A stretch of DNA of 64,000 nt. Origin: Pyrobaculum arsenaticum DSM 13514. GTDB taxonomy: Archaea; Thermoproteota; Thermoprotei; Thermoproteales; Thermoproteaceae. Location: the NCBI RefSeq assembly GCF_000016385.1, contig NC_009376.1, positions 1 to 64,000 of the forward strand, written 5' to 3'. The notes beneath the pieces were generated by a model. It made no database searches. It was not told where the DNA came from and was given only the letters and a program-made list of their open reading frames with translations. Position numbers and translations under genes: made by a program. Shown one piece after another: positions 41,882-50,119 of the stretch (its first letter is position 1; each line of letters opens with the position of its first letter).

Positions 41882-42490
41882 ATGACTACCACGGTGGGCA
41901 TAGTGGTAAAGGATGGCGTTGTATTAGCTACTGATAAGCGCGTCACTGCTGGCTACTATATAGCCCACAAGAAAGGAGAAAAGCTTTGGAAGATAGATGA
42001 CCATGTTGCGGCTACGATGTCAGGTGGTGTGGCAGATCTTCAGAATATACTGTCTTTTCTTACGGTGAGGGCGCGGGAGTACAAAACTCAGTTCAGGAGG
42101 CCTATTCCGATTCGCGCGCTGGTGAACTACATGTCCCTCATCCTCTTCTATTCGCGGCCTTATGTATACGTCGTACACTCCATTATCGGCGGCGTAGACG
42201 AGGAAGAAGGCGCAGTTATGTACATGGTGGATTGGCTCGGCACAGTCACCAAGGAGAAGTACGTAGCCACCGGAAGCGGCTCGCCTTACGCCAAAGGAGT
42301 TCTCGAGGTCGGATATCGAGGCGACTTGACGGTAGAGGAGGCCGTCGACTTGGCGATAAATGCTATAAAAGCGGCGATTAGGAATGACCCCGGATCTGGT
42401 GAGGGTATCGACGTTGTTACTATCACTAAGAGGGATGGATTCAAGAGAATATTCACAACCCAGCAGAAGTTGCTTATACCAGAGATATAA
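41882..42490 (+). CDS. psmB: proteasome beta subunit
   Basis: A 202-residue beta subunit. If Met1 is removed, Thr2 becomes the catalytic Thr1, and the required Asp17 (ATDKR) and Lys33 (GEKLWKI) fall at exactly the right spacing. So there is no propeptide beyond the Met, unlike most archaeal beta subunits, which carry short propeptides. GSGSPYAKGVLE near 138 supplies the Ser129/Asp166 region. TATA ACTTATTAATAG lies about 25 bp upstream. Confidence 0.94.
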   Translation: MTTTVGIVVKDGVVLATDKRVTAGYYIAHKKGEKLWKIDDHVAATMSGGVADLQNILSFLTVRAREYKTQFRRPIPIRALVNYMSLILFYSRPYVYVVHSIIGGVDEEEGAVMYMVDWLGTVTKEKYVATGSGSPYAKGVLEVGYRGDLTVEEAVDLAINAIKAAIRNDPGSGEGIDVVTITKRDGFKRIFTTQQKLLIPEI

Positions 42491-42510
42491 ACCCCCAATA
42501 AGATTGGTAT

Positions 42511-43770
42511 ATGCAGATACAAGACGCTTGGATTCGTAAAATTTTTACGGGCCGCGGCGACGTAACGGTGGAGGTTGAGCTAACCGTTGAAGACGCCGCA
42601 ACCGGCGACATTCTTGTTGCCAGAGCCGCGGCGCCTGCCGGAGCGTCGAGGGGGGCCCACGAGGTTCTCTACTTCCCCGAGGGGGGCGTGGACGCCGCCA
42701 TGGCCGCATTTGAGAAACTTGCGGCGCCCGAGATAGTTGGGCTAGACGCCACAGAGCCCTATACTGTAGATGGGAAGCTGGAGGAGGTGGACGGGACGCC
42801 GAGGTTTGAGAGGATCGGCGGAGCCGTGGCTATAGCCACCTCCTTCGCAGCGGCGGAAGCCGGAGCAGCGGCTCTGGGGATGCCTCTATATGCCTTCTTG
42901 GGAGGGGCGTATGCCAGAAGACTGCCGTTGCCCTTGGGTAATGTCATAGGTGGTGGCAAACATAGCAGGGGGTTGGGTCCCGATATTCAGGAATTTCTCG
43001 TAATACCGCTGAACCCTCCCGATGTTTATACGGCCGTGTATACGAACGTGGAAATTCACAAGCGCGTCCTTAAACACATCCTCAAGGTAGATACGACGTT
43101 TACTGGTGGTAAAAACGATGAGGGGGCGTGGACTCCACGTATTTCGTCTGTAACGGCTCTTAGAATATTAAAGGAGGTTGCCGGCGAGGTGGGGCAGGAG
43201 CTCGGTGTAGAGATCGGGCTGGGGGTAGATATGGCATCTTCAAGTCTGTGGAACGGAGAGAGGTACGTCTACAAAAACGAGGGGGTGGAGCGAAGCCCAA
43301 GAGAGCAGTTGGATTTCGTGTCTAAACTAGTGGAGGAGTTTGACCTAGTCTACGTAGAGGATCCCTTCCACGAAGAGGATTTCCAATCATTTGCAGAGTT
43401 GACGGAGAGGTTTAAAGACAGGCTAATAGTGGGAGACGATCTGTTCGTTACAAACCCTGAACGTATTAAACAGGGCGGCAAAATGAAGGCAGCGACTGGG
43501 GTGATTATAAAACCTGACCAAATTGGGACGCTCCTCAGGACGCACCAGGCTGTATCCACGGCCAGGGACTTCGGCATGCGCATCATTGTGTCTCACAGGT
43601 CTGGAGATACCGAGTACAGGACATTGGCCCACATAGCCGTCGGGCTGGGCGCCGAGGTTATAAAGACCGGTATAATGGGAGGTGAGAGAACTACGAAACT
43701 CAACGAGCTTATTAGGATAGGCGAATATTTGGGGAAGTGGGCCAAGATATCCCAAATACGGCGCTTGTGA
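42511..43770 (+). CDS. eno: enolase
   Basis: Converts 2-phosphoglycerate to phosphoenolpyruvate. 419 residues. The N-terminal loop is GASRGAHE. DIQEFLVIPL near 150, the metal ligands in VEDPFHEEDF near 281 and VGDDLFVTNP near 309, the catalytic lysine in IIKPDQIGT near 332 (Asp where Asn is usual), and SHRSGDTEYR near 362 are present. The glycolytic partner pyruvate kinase is encoded 5 kb downstream. Confidence 0.95.
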   Translation: MQIQDAWIRKIFTGRGDVTVEVELTVEDAATGDILVARAAAPAGASRGAHEVLYFPEGGVDAAMAAFEKLAAPEIVGLDATEPYTVDGKLEEVDGTPRFERIGGAVAIATSFAAAEAGAAALGMPLYAFLGGAYARRLPLPLGNVIGGGKHSRGLGPDIQEFLVIPLNPPDVYTAVYTNVEIHKRVLKHILKVDTTFTGGKNDEGAWTPRISSVTALRILKEVAGEVGQELGVEIGLGVDMASSSLWNGERYVYKNEGVERSPREQLDFVSKLVEEFDLVYVEDPFHEEDFQSFAELTERFKDRLIVGDDLFVTNPERIKQGGKMKAATGVIIKPDQIGTLLRTHQAVSTARDFGMRIIVSHRSGDTEYRTLAHIAVGLGAEVIKTGIMGGERTTKLNELIRIGEYLGKWAKISQIRRL

Positions 43771-43800
43771 ATCTATTTTAATTCTCCTGAACTGAACACC

Positions 43801-44214
43801 GTGGTTATTAAGGTGAAGATACGCATCTGGGTCGATAAGGATGGCCAAGAAATAATAGGGCCAGGCATCTACAATATTCTCAAAGCCTTAGAGGAGACAG
43901 GCTCGATAGCATCTGCTGCAAGAAAGCTTGGATATTCTTACAAGTTTATATGGACTTACATAAAAAAGCTTGAAGATACCTTAGGCGTACCGCTGGTTGA
44001 ATCCAGGAGAGGCGGCAAAGAGCGGGGAGTGTCTGAGCTCACCGAAGTTGGTAAGCTGTTGCTAAAGTACTACGAGGATATGAGCAAAGAGGTAGAGGGT
44101 ATTACAAAGATTTGGGAGGGCCGGTTTAACGAGTTTTTATCAAATATCGAGCAATACGCCGCAACGAGACAGAGCAGAGGCGAGGAGGAGATTCCCTACT
44201 ACGACGAGGAGTAG
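43801..44214 (+). CDS. ModE/LysR-type HTH regulator
   Basis: 137 residues. The N-terminal 90 residues match the ModE DNA-binding domain: GPGIYNILKALEETGSIASAARKLGYSYKFIWTYIKKLE, then VESRRGGKERGVSELTEVGKLLLKYY. There is no MOP molybdate-binding domain; the C-terminal 45 residues are helical and acidic. It is convergent with moaA (16-bp overlap), so a role in molybdenum or tungsten cofactor control is plausible. TATA CTATTTTAATTC lies about 22 bp upstream. Confidence 0.87.
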   Translation: MVIKVKIRIWVDKDGQEIIGPGIYNILKALEETGSIASAARKLGYSYKFIWTYIKKLEDTLGVPLVESRRGGKERGVSELTEVGKLLLKYYEDMSKEVEGITKIWEGRFNEFLSNIEQYAATRQSRGEEEIPYYDEE

Positions 44215-45131
44215 AACTTAAATTTCGGCTGTCTCTTTGCCAGCGCTAGGCGTACGGAATATAGAAGGCCCTCGACGTCGCGTGATTTTATATACGGTAA
44301 CAAGTCCACCGCGTCGTCGGCGTATATACATGTTTTCAGCTTACCATCGCTTGTGAGGCGCATGGTAGTACACCCGGCGCAGAAGTGGGAATTGTTGAAA
44401 TTCTTTATTAACTCTACCACGACTCCGCCTACTAAGTACAGAGGCCTATTGTGAAGCTCTTTCCGCACACCGATAGGCCTCCCCCCTAGCTGCGTTACAA
44501 TCTCTACAATAGACTCTATGGGCTCGAATAAGTTGTCAAATATCTTAGTACCTGACCCTGTGGGCATAAGCTCGATAAACTGAAGCGATGCGCCTAGGCG
44601 GGCCGCCAGTTTTACCAACTCCTTCACGCTCTGCCTATCCGTATTGATATCTCTTAACACCACTACGTTGAGCTTCAATGAGAGTCCTCTGTCTCTAGCC
44701 TCGGCTAGGCCCCGCATGACCTCTCTAAAAACAGCAGGCGATGTGCTGGTTATCTTGGCGTATTTTTCAGGATCTGTGGTGTGTACCGACACGTTTAGCC
44801 TCGCCACGCCCGCCTTGCGTAGCTTGTCCACCCACCCTCTCAGTAGGTAGCCGTTGGTTGTCACTGTGACGTACGCCCCCGTCTTGGCCACATTGGCAAC
44901 TATCAGGTCAATGTCGCGTCTCAGCAGGGGTTCTCCCCCAGTTATCTTGAAGTCGGCTACTCCTAGAGACCTAAAAAATGAAGATACGAAGCCGTAATCC
45001 TCTGCTGTTAAATAACTCCCTTGGCGCCTCAACTGGCCCTCAAAATGGCAAAACACGCAGTTATAGTTACACTCATCGTTAACGACGTACCTGAGTTTCT
45101 GGAAAGGCCGCCCATATCTATCAAAAAGCAC
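44199..45131 (-). CDS. moaA: GTP 3',8-cyclase (molybdenum cofactor synthesis)
   Basis: A 310-residue radical-SAM enzyme. The N-terminal cluster is CNYNCVFC (Cys-x3-Cys-x2-Cys) near residue 17, followed by FKITGGEPLLRRD near 58. The C-terminal cluster lies in FCAGCTTMRLTSDGKLKTC near 252-270. This step produces the substrate for MoaC. It starts at GTG 45131, with CATATTAATC about 18-25 bp upstream. Together with the duplicated MoaC and the ModE-like regulator it forms a loose cofactor neighbourhood. Confidence 0.95.
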   Translation of the reverse strand: MLFDRYGRPFQKLRYVVNDECNYNCVFCHFEGQLRRQGSYLTAEDYGFVSSFFRSLGVADFKITGGEPLLRRDIDLIVANVAKTGAYVTVTTNGYLLRGWVDKLRKAGVARLNVSVHTTDPEKYAKITSTSPAVFREVMRGLAEARDRGLSLKLNVVVLRDINTDRQSVKELVKLAARLGASLQFIELMPTGSGTKIFDNLFEPIESIVEIVTQLGGRPIGVRKELHNRPLYLVGGVVVELIKNFNNSHFCAGCTTMRLTSDGKLKTCIYADDAVDLLPYIKSRDVEGLLYSVRLALAKRQPKFKFYSSS

Positions 45132-45177
45132 ATACCTAGACGATTTGGTAGATTAATATGTTATCGGTTTACGTGTA

Positions 45178-45189
45178 GTATACGTATAC
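45178..45189. repeat. 12-bp perfect palindrome upstream of the kinase gene
   Basis: GTATACGTATAC lies immediately before the TATA box (ACTTATAACC) of the kinase gene, at the BRE position or as an upstream operator. It could bind a dimeric regulator. Confidence 0.4.
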
Positions 45190-45206
45190 TTATAACCACC
45201 GAGCAT

Positions 45207-46664
45207 ATGCACCATGTGGCCGATTACCTAGTAGCGGTCTTCGCGGTGGTTTTGGCTGTGGCGGGCTGGTTTCTATATCGACATATAGTGGCGATTGTGT
45301 GGGGCATCATCAGCTTCGTCCTGTTGCTCTATTCTACGGGTGTTATTGTCGCACTAAACACGACGTTGATAGCCCTAATACTACTTAGAGCGGTTTATGA
45401 TAGGTATAGAGATCAAATTTTACTAATCTTTATAATATTAACTATAATGAAAATGGTTATATTGACAGAGTACTATATAAATGAAAAGTTAGTATATATT
45501 TACTATTTTATTGATGGAATCTTTATAGTCTTTTCAATTTTAATAATTTATTTATATAGATTCAAGCCTTTAAAAATTGAAAGATTTATGCCAATTCTTG
45601 TCCTAACTTCTGCATTTGTGTATCCTGAATTCACACCGGTGTCTGTGTTGGCTGGTACTCTAGCCGCCCTTATCGACGTATCGTTTGTGCTCGTAGCTCT
45701 AGTTGCCGTTGTAAACTTCTACTATCTCACCGCCTTGGGCCAGCATCTAAGTTTCCTGCCACCTCTAGTACTCATAGTTTCGTATATTGCCACGTATAAG
45801 AGAGTCTTGTACCTGTCAGTAAATCCGCCTATTGGATGGCTATATTCGTGGCTAGGCGGTAGGTATAAGGTAATCCGATTGCTGGGTGTGGGCGGCTTCA
45901 GCTATGTACTGTTAGTAAAGTTCAAGAAGTCTATGTATGCGGTTAAAATTCTCCGCTTTGCTGACGACCAGGGAGCGCCCTTGGCTGGGGACGAGAATAT
46001 CTTGTATCTTTTTGGCCAAGAGATGAACAGGTACTTGGAGCTGAAATCGGATCACGTAGTGAGGGCCTACGAGGTGTATCTGCCGGCTGTTGGATACAAG
46101 GACATAGGTCAGTATATGAGGAATCCGCCGTATATACTGCTGGAGTACATGGATGGAGGGACCTTGAGAGATCTGCTGAGAGCTAAGAAGAGGCTACCGG
46201 CGGGCTACGTGGCTGAGCTGTTTAGACAATTGGCGCAGGGCCTGTACGACATACATCGCCGTAATATTATCCACCTAGATATCAAGCCTGAAAACATACT
46301 TTTTACGAAAGACAGGAAAGTTGCGAAGATAGGCGACATGGGCATCGCGAAGGTTGCAATAGGGGGACGCGTCCAGAGTAGCTTCATGTCGCCTGCATAT
46401 GCGGCGCCTGAGGTCAAGAATGGGGAGGCCTCCTTTTCCTCGGATATATACTCGCTGGGTTGCGTAATCTATGAAGCATTGACGGGCATAAACCCTAACG
46501 TTTTTGTAGAGAACGGATACGCCATTCCGCCGCCGAGCGCCTACGCGGCGGACATCCCCCCATGGATGGATGAGATAATTCTCAAAATGCTAGATCTGGA
46601 TCCGGCCAAAAGACCCACCGTGGCAGATCTTGTGAGTTTTATCGCGTCTATTTACGGTAGATAG
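45207..46664 (+). CDS. membrane-anchored Ser/Thr protein kinase
   Basis: About 485 residues. The N-terminal 215 residues contain about seven hydrophobic helices, partly AT-rich at the DNA level. The cytoplasmic eukaryotic-type kinase has the Gly-rich loop LLGVGGFSYV, Lys247 in YAVKIL, the catalytic loop H356-L-D358-I-K-P-E-N, D377-M-G in place of DFG, the SPAYAAPE activation-segment end, and SDIYSLGCVIYEALTG. I chose ATG 45207 because TATACTTATAAC lies about 20 bp upstream; the longer frame runs into moaA. It is followed by an FHA protein, a likely phospho-reader. Confidence 0.92.
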   Translation: MHHVADYLVAVFAVVLAVAGWFLYRHIVAIVWGIISFVLLLYSTGVIVALNTTLIALILLRAVYDRYRDQILLIFIILTIMKMVILTEYYINEKLVYIYYFIDGIFIVFSILIIYLYRFKPLKIERFMPILVLTSAFVYPEFTPVSVLAGTLAALIDVSFVLVALVAVVNFYYLTALGQHLSFLPPLVLIVSYIATYKRVLYLSVNPPIGWLYSWLGGRYKVIRLLGVGGFSYVLLVKFKKSMYAVKILRFADDQGAPLAGDENILYLFGQEMNRYLELKSDHVVRAYEVYLPAVGYKDIGQYMRNPPYILLEYMDGGTLRDLLRAKKRLPAGYVAELFRQLAQGLYDIHRRNIIHLDIKPENILFTKDRKVAKIGDMGIAKVAIGGRVQSSFMSPAYAAPEVKNGEASFSSDIYSLGCVIYEALTGINPNVFVENGYAIPPPSAYAADIPPWMDEIILKMLDLDPAKRPTVADLVSFIASIYGR

Positions 46665-46755
46665 CCCCTCAGTAGGTTTTGAGATGTGGTTGCGCAAGTT
46701 GCTGAAGCCCGCCGCAAACTATCTAAGTTTTTTAACCTTATATTTTGAATGGGCG

Positions 46756-47211
46756 ATGCCCTGGCGCTGTCCTGTATGCGGAACCGAGAATAGAGACGAA
46801 GCGTTGACGTGTAGGGTTTGCGGGGCTTACAAGCCAGAGGCAACTACGAAGAGGTTGCAAGTGGCGAAGGAGACGGCTCTGCCGTATGTTGTGGTGTCTG
46901 TAGAGGTTTTGGAAAGCCCTGTCGAGTCGCTTGTGGGAAAAAAGTTCGAATTCATGATTGAGGCGACAGGCGCGATAGTAACGGTGGGGAGGGCAGTGGA
47001 TAACCAAGTGGTTATTCCCGACCCCACTGTGTCTAGAAGACATCTGAGACTTATCGTGACATCTAACGGGATTGTGGTAGAAGATCTCGGGAGTAGCAAC
47101 GGCACGTTTTTGCTAGAAGGCGGATCAGAACGTAGGGTTAGGGCTGAGAACGTCGGGAGGCAAGCACTAATCAGAATTGGACATACTAAGCTTAGGCTAA
47201 CCCTATCCTGA
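46756..47211 (+). CDS. zinc-ribbon + FHA domain protein
   Basis: 151 residues. The N-terminal zinc ribbon is CPVC near 5 and CRVC near 20. The FHA domain spans about 60-150, with GRAVDNQVVI, VSRRHLRL and EDLGSSNGTFL supplying the Arg, Ser and Asn that bind phosphothreonine. The ATG at 46756 is preferred because TTTTTTAACCTTATATT lies upstream. It follows the kinase gene by 92 bp on the same strand with its own promoter, so the two probably form a kinase/reader pair. No PP2C phosphatase is nearby. Confidence 0.9.
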   Translation: MPWRCPVCGTENRDEALTCRVCGAYKPEATTKRLQVAKETALPYVVVSVEVLESPVESLVGKKFEFMIEATGAIVTVGRAVDNQVVIPDPTVSRRHLRLIVTSNGIVVEDLGSSNGTFLLEGGSERRVRAENVGRQALIRIGHTKLRLTLS

Positions 47212-47246
47212 TAAAGCTTATTAACCCACAGTTGGCGTCCTCAGGT

Positions 47247-47873
47247 ATGTCGGAGGAGATGCAGTATGAATATCTCGTGCCTCTGGAGAAATACCTAAGC
47301 GCCGGCGTGAGGCTGGGGACACGCCTCTCCAACAAATATCTTGAAGATAGAGGGTTTATATTCGCCGTGAGACCAGACGGCCTCAGGATATTTGACATTA
47401 AAAAGATAGACGAGCGCCTAAAAATCGCCGCTAGGTTTATCGCAAGATATCCCCCAGACAGAGTGTTGGTGCACACGACGAGGCCTTACGGCTTTAAGCC
47501 TGTACAGATGTTCTGCAAATACGTCGGGTGCAAGGCGCTTACGGGGAGATTTATACCAGGAACTTTGACAAACCCAAACTTACCTCACTACCAAGAGGCC
47601 GACCTCCTCTTCGTAGTCGATCCAAAGCTAGACGCCCAGGCCGTTGCCGAGGCCGCCAAGATGGGAGTACCCGTAATTGCCCTTGTAGACACGGACACGC
47701 CGCACCAGTATATCGACTTCATGATCCCCTGTAACAATAAGGGCAGGAAAAGCCTCGCCTTGATTTTCTGGATTCTCGCCAGGCAAGTTTTAAGAGAGCG
47801 CGGCGAATTAAAGCCAGATCAAGACCTCCCAGTGCCTCCTGAGGAGTTTGAAACGCGGCTAGTACAGACTTAA
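47247..47873 (+). CDS. rps2: 30S ribosomal protein S2
   Basis: A 208-residue archaeal S2: EYLVPLEKYLSAGVRLGTRL, FCKYVGCKALTGRFIPGTLTNPNLPHY and VIALVDTDTPHQYIDFMIPCNNKG are diagnostic. I placed the start at ATG 47247 because AAGCTTATTAACC is centred about 26 bp upstream; the longer frame adds five non-conserved residues. The MEMO gene follows with its own TATA (AAATTTATATC). Confidence 0.96.
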   Translation: MSEEMQYEYLVPLEKYLSAGVRLGTRLSNKYLEDRGFIFAVRPDGLRIFDIKKIDERLKIAARFIARYPPDRVLVHTTRPYGFKPVQMFCKYVGCKALTGRFIPGTLTNPNLPHYQEADLLFVVDPKLDAQAVAEAAKMGVPVIALVDTDTPHQYIDFMIPCNNKGRKSLALIFWILARQVLRERGELKPDQDLPVPPEEFETRLVQT

Positions 47874-47927
47874 AGGCACGGGGACTTCGCACGCGAAATT
47901 TATATCTCGGGTATCTGTGGAAATACA

Positions 47928-48773
47928 ATGAGAGTTAGGAAGCCGGCTGTGGCTGGTTACTTTTACCCGGCTGAGAAGGAGAAGCTAATTCAACAAATTG
48001 ACTGGTCTATAAAGCATGAGCTTGGCCCAAAGGCGTTGCAGATGCCGAAATTGGGGGAGAAGGCGTTGGGAGGAGTTGTGCCGCATGCTGGGTACATATA
48101 CTCGGGTCCCGTGGCGGCGTGGCTGTACTCCGCGCTTGCTGGCTACGGGAAGCCTGACGCCATTATCATAATTGGCCCCAACCATTACGGGATTGGGGCG
48201 CCTGTTGCTGTTATGAAATCGGGAGTGTGGGAGACGCCTCTAGGGCGCGTCGAGGTAGACGGCGATCTCGCCGAGTTGATTATGAGACATTACAAAGGGG
48301 TTGAGGACGACTTCTACGCATTTTCTAAGGAGCACTCTGTGGAGGTGCAAATACCCTTTATCCAGTACTACTTTGGAGACGTTAGGATCGTCCCTATTGT
48401 GGTGTGGAGGCAGACTCTTTCAACTTCAAGAGAGTTGGGGAAGGCGGTGGCCACCGCAATACGGGAGTACGGGAGGTATGTGTACGTGCTGGCAAGCTCA
48501 GATTTTAACCACTACGAGCCCCACGAAGTGACTGTACAAAAGGACGACATGGCTATAAGCAAAATCTTAAAGGTCGACGAGGCGGGGCTTTTCGAAGTTG
48601 CCTCTAAGTTTGACATTTCTATATGCGGGCTGGGGCCAATAGGCGCACTCATCGTCATAGCTAAAGAGCTTGGGTTTGGCAACGTGACGTTGTTAAAACA
48701 TGCAACTTCAGGCGATACAAGTGGGTACAAGGACGAAACTGTGGGGTATGCGAGTATATTGTTCCACCGTTAG
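47928..48773 (+). CDS. MEMO1 family protein
   Basis: 281 residues of the MEMO/AmmeMemoRadiSam-B family, a fold related to extradiol dioxygenases. The start RKPAVAGYFYP, HAGYIYSG near 50, GPNHYG near 83, SSDFNHYEPHE near 190 and the Cys in ICGLGPIG near 230 are the conserved metal-site segments. Some archaeal members are reported to synthesise isoprenoid or act in redox reactions; the role here is unproven. It is not adjacent to AMMECR1 here (39 kb apart). Confidence 0.92.
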   Translation: MRVRKPAVAGYFYPAEKEKLIQQIDWSIKHELGPKALQMPKLGEKALGGVVPHAGYIYSGPVAAWLYSALAGYGKPDAIIIIGPNHYGIGAPVAVMKSGVWETPLGRVEVDGDLAELIMRHYKGVEDDFYAFSKEHSVEVQIPFIQYYFGDVRIVPIVVWRQTLSTSRELGKAVATAIREYGRYVYVLASSDFNHYEPHEVTVQKDDMAISKILKVDEAGLFEVASKFDISICGLGPIGALIVIAKELGFGNVTLLKHATSGDTSGYKDETVGYASILFHR

Positions 48774-50119
48774 TTGAACTTTACTTTTATCGTGTGTGAA
48801 CCTCCCCTAATTCCGAACGTAGCCACGTAGGGTGGGATTCCCTTAAGTGTTGTTAGCTTCTCTAAGCCCTCTTCGTAGCTTTCTGATGGTACGTGGAGTG
48901 GCTCTAGGGCCCATATTGCGGCGAGGCGTCGGGCCACCTTGATGTTGGGAGTGCCCACATAAACTACGTTTCTGGGTCTAAACTTGGCTATTCTCCTGGC
49001 CAGAGTTCCGGTCATGCTATAAACCAGTATATTTGCGCCCAAGTCCTCCGCCATTTCCACAAGCCCCAAGGCGAAGCGGTCTCTAACATCTCGAGGCTCT
49101 GCTCGGCTTTCAAAACTGTACTCCACGTTTGCCAAAATTTTAGAGAGCCACATCACCGCATCTATGGGGTATTTTCCCACCGCGGTTTCGTTAGTTAGCC
49201 ACAAGCTGTCCACGCCCATAGACGCTGTGGTGTACACGTCGTTGACCTCGGCCCTGGTGGGGACGGGCGAGTTTTGTATTGAGTCTAAAAGTTGCGTGGC
49301 TACGGCAACTGGCTTTCCGTGTTTTAAGCATGTGTTTACAACCCTCCTCTGCACCGCGGGGAGTAGCTCGAGCTTGTAGTGTAGCCCCAAGTCGCCCCTC
49401 CCGACAACAATGTAATCGCTACACTGTATCAAACTTTCTAGGGTTTCTACCGCCCCCCTACTCTCTACCTTAACTGCTATTAGACTCTCGTACCCCAACT
49501 CCTCGAGGAGTGACCGCACCGAATCAACGTCTTTACAACTCTTGGCAAGGCTTACAGATACGTAGTCCAACTCTTCCTTAACGGCGGATAGCCTTTGCAG
49601 AATTTCTACATCTTCTTCAGCCGGCTGGGGTAGGTCGAAATCTTTGCCCTCGATGACGACGGCCTTTCCGCTGGTCACGATGCCGTCGGATTCCGATACG
49701 GCCTTCACGTAGTCTGGACCTGCTTCTGTGACCCTGAGCTTAAGCTTGCCGTCGAGCATTAATATTAAATCCCCGGGCTCCGCCGTCTGGAAGAAGGCTC
49801 TGGTAGATATCGGTATGTATGAGCCATCTGACTTATCCCCCATTTTGAAAACAACCCGGTCTCCAGCCCGCACCTCTACTGGATCCACTGAGCCCACTCT
49901 GACGCTGGGTCCTTTTAGATCTGCAATAACGGCCAGCGGCCTACCCCGCTCCTTCTCGTACCTCCTTACCGTTGTCAGCCTGCTCTTCACCTCCTCTAAA
50001 CTCGCGTGAGCCAAGTTGATCCTGACGCCGTTGACGGAGTCTAGTAGTCTTGTAATATCGGGTGGGGCGAGGGCGTCTGTGGAGGGTCCTAGTGTGGCGA
50101 CTCTCTTGGCTAAAGTCAC
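48770..50119 (-). CDS. pyk: pyruvate kinase
   Basis: 449 residues. The active-site segments are RINLAHASLEEV near 33, ADLKGPSVRVG near 68, the catalytic-lysine region VSVSLAKSCKD-VIAVKVE, VGRGDLGL near 240 and TQLLDSIQNSPVPTRAEVNDV near 278. It has only one C-terminal lobe without an extension. The start GTG overlaps the aCPSF1 stop by 4 bp, so glycolytic and RNA-processing genes share a message. Confidence 0.94.
   Translation of the reverse strand: MTLAKRVATLGPSTDALAPPDITRLLDSVNGVRINLAHASLEEVKSRLTTVRRYEKERGRPLAVIADLKGPSVRVGSVDPVEVRAGDRVVFKMGDKSDGSYIPISTRAFFQTAEPGDLILMLDGKLKLRVTEAGPDYVKAVSESDGIVTSGKAVVIEGKDFDLPQPAEEDVEILQRLSAVKEELDYVSVSLAKSCKDVDSVRSLLEELGYESLIAVKVESRGAVETLESLIQCSDYIVVGRGDLGLHYKLELLPAVQRRVVNTCLKHGKPVAVATQLLDSIQNSPVPTRAEVNDVYTTASMGVDSLWLTNETAVGKYPIDAVMWLSKILANVEYSFESRAEPRDVRDRFALGLVEMAEDLGANILVYSMTGTLARRIAKFRPRNVVYVGTPNIKVARRLAAIWALEPLHVPSESYEEGLEKLTTLKGIPPYVATFGIRGGSHTIKVKFN

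Noticed and set aside
46673..46740. C/D box sRNA upstream of the FHA gene
   Set aside because: One CTGA is present but box C has two mismatches, the guide would be 19 nt and no C' box follows.
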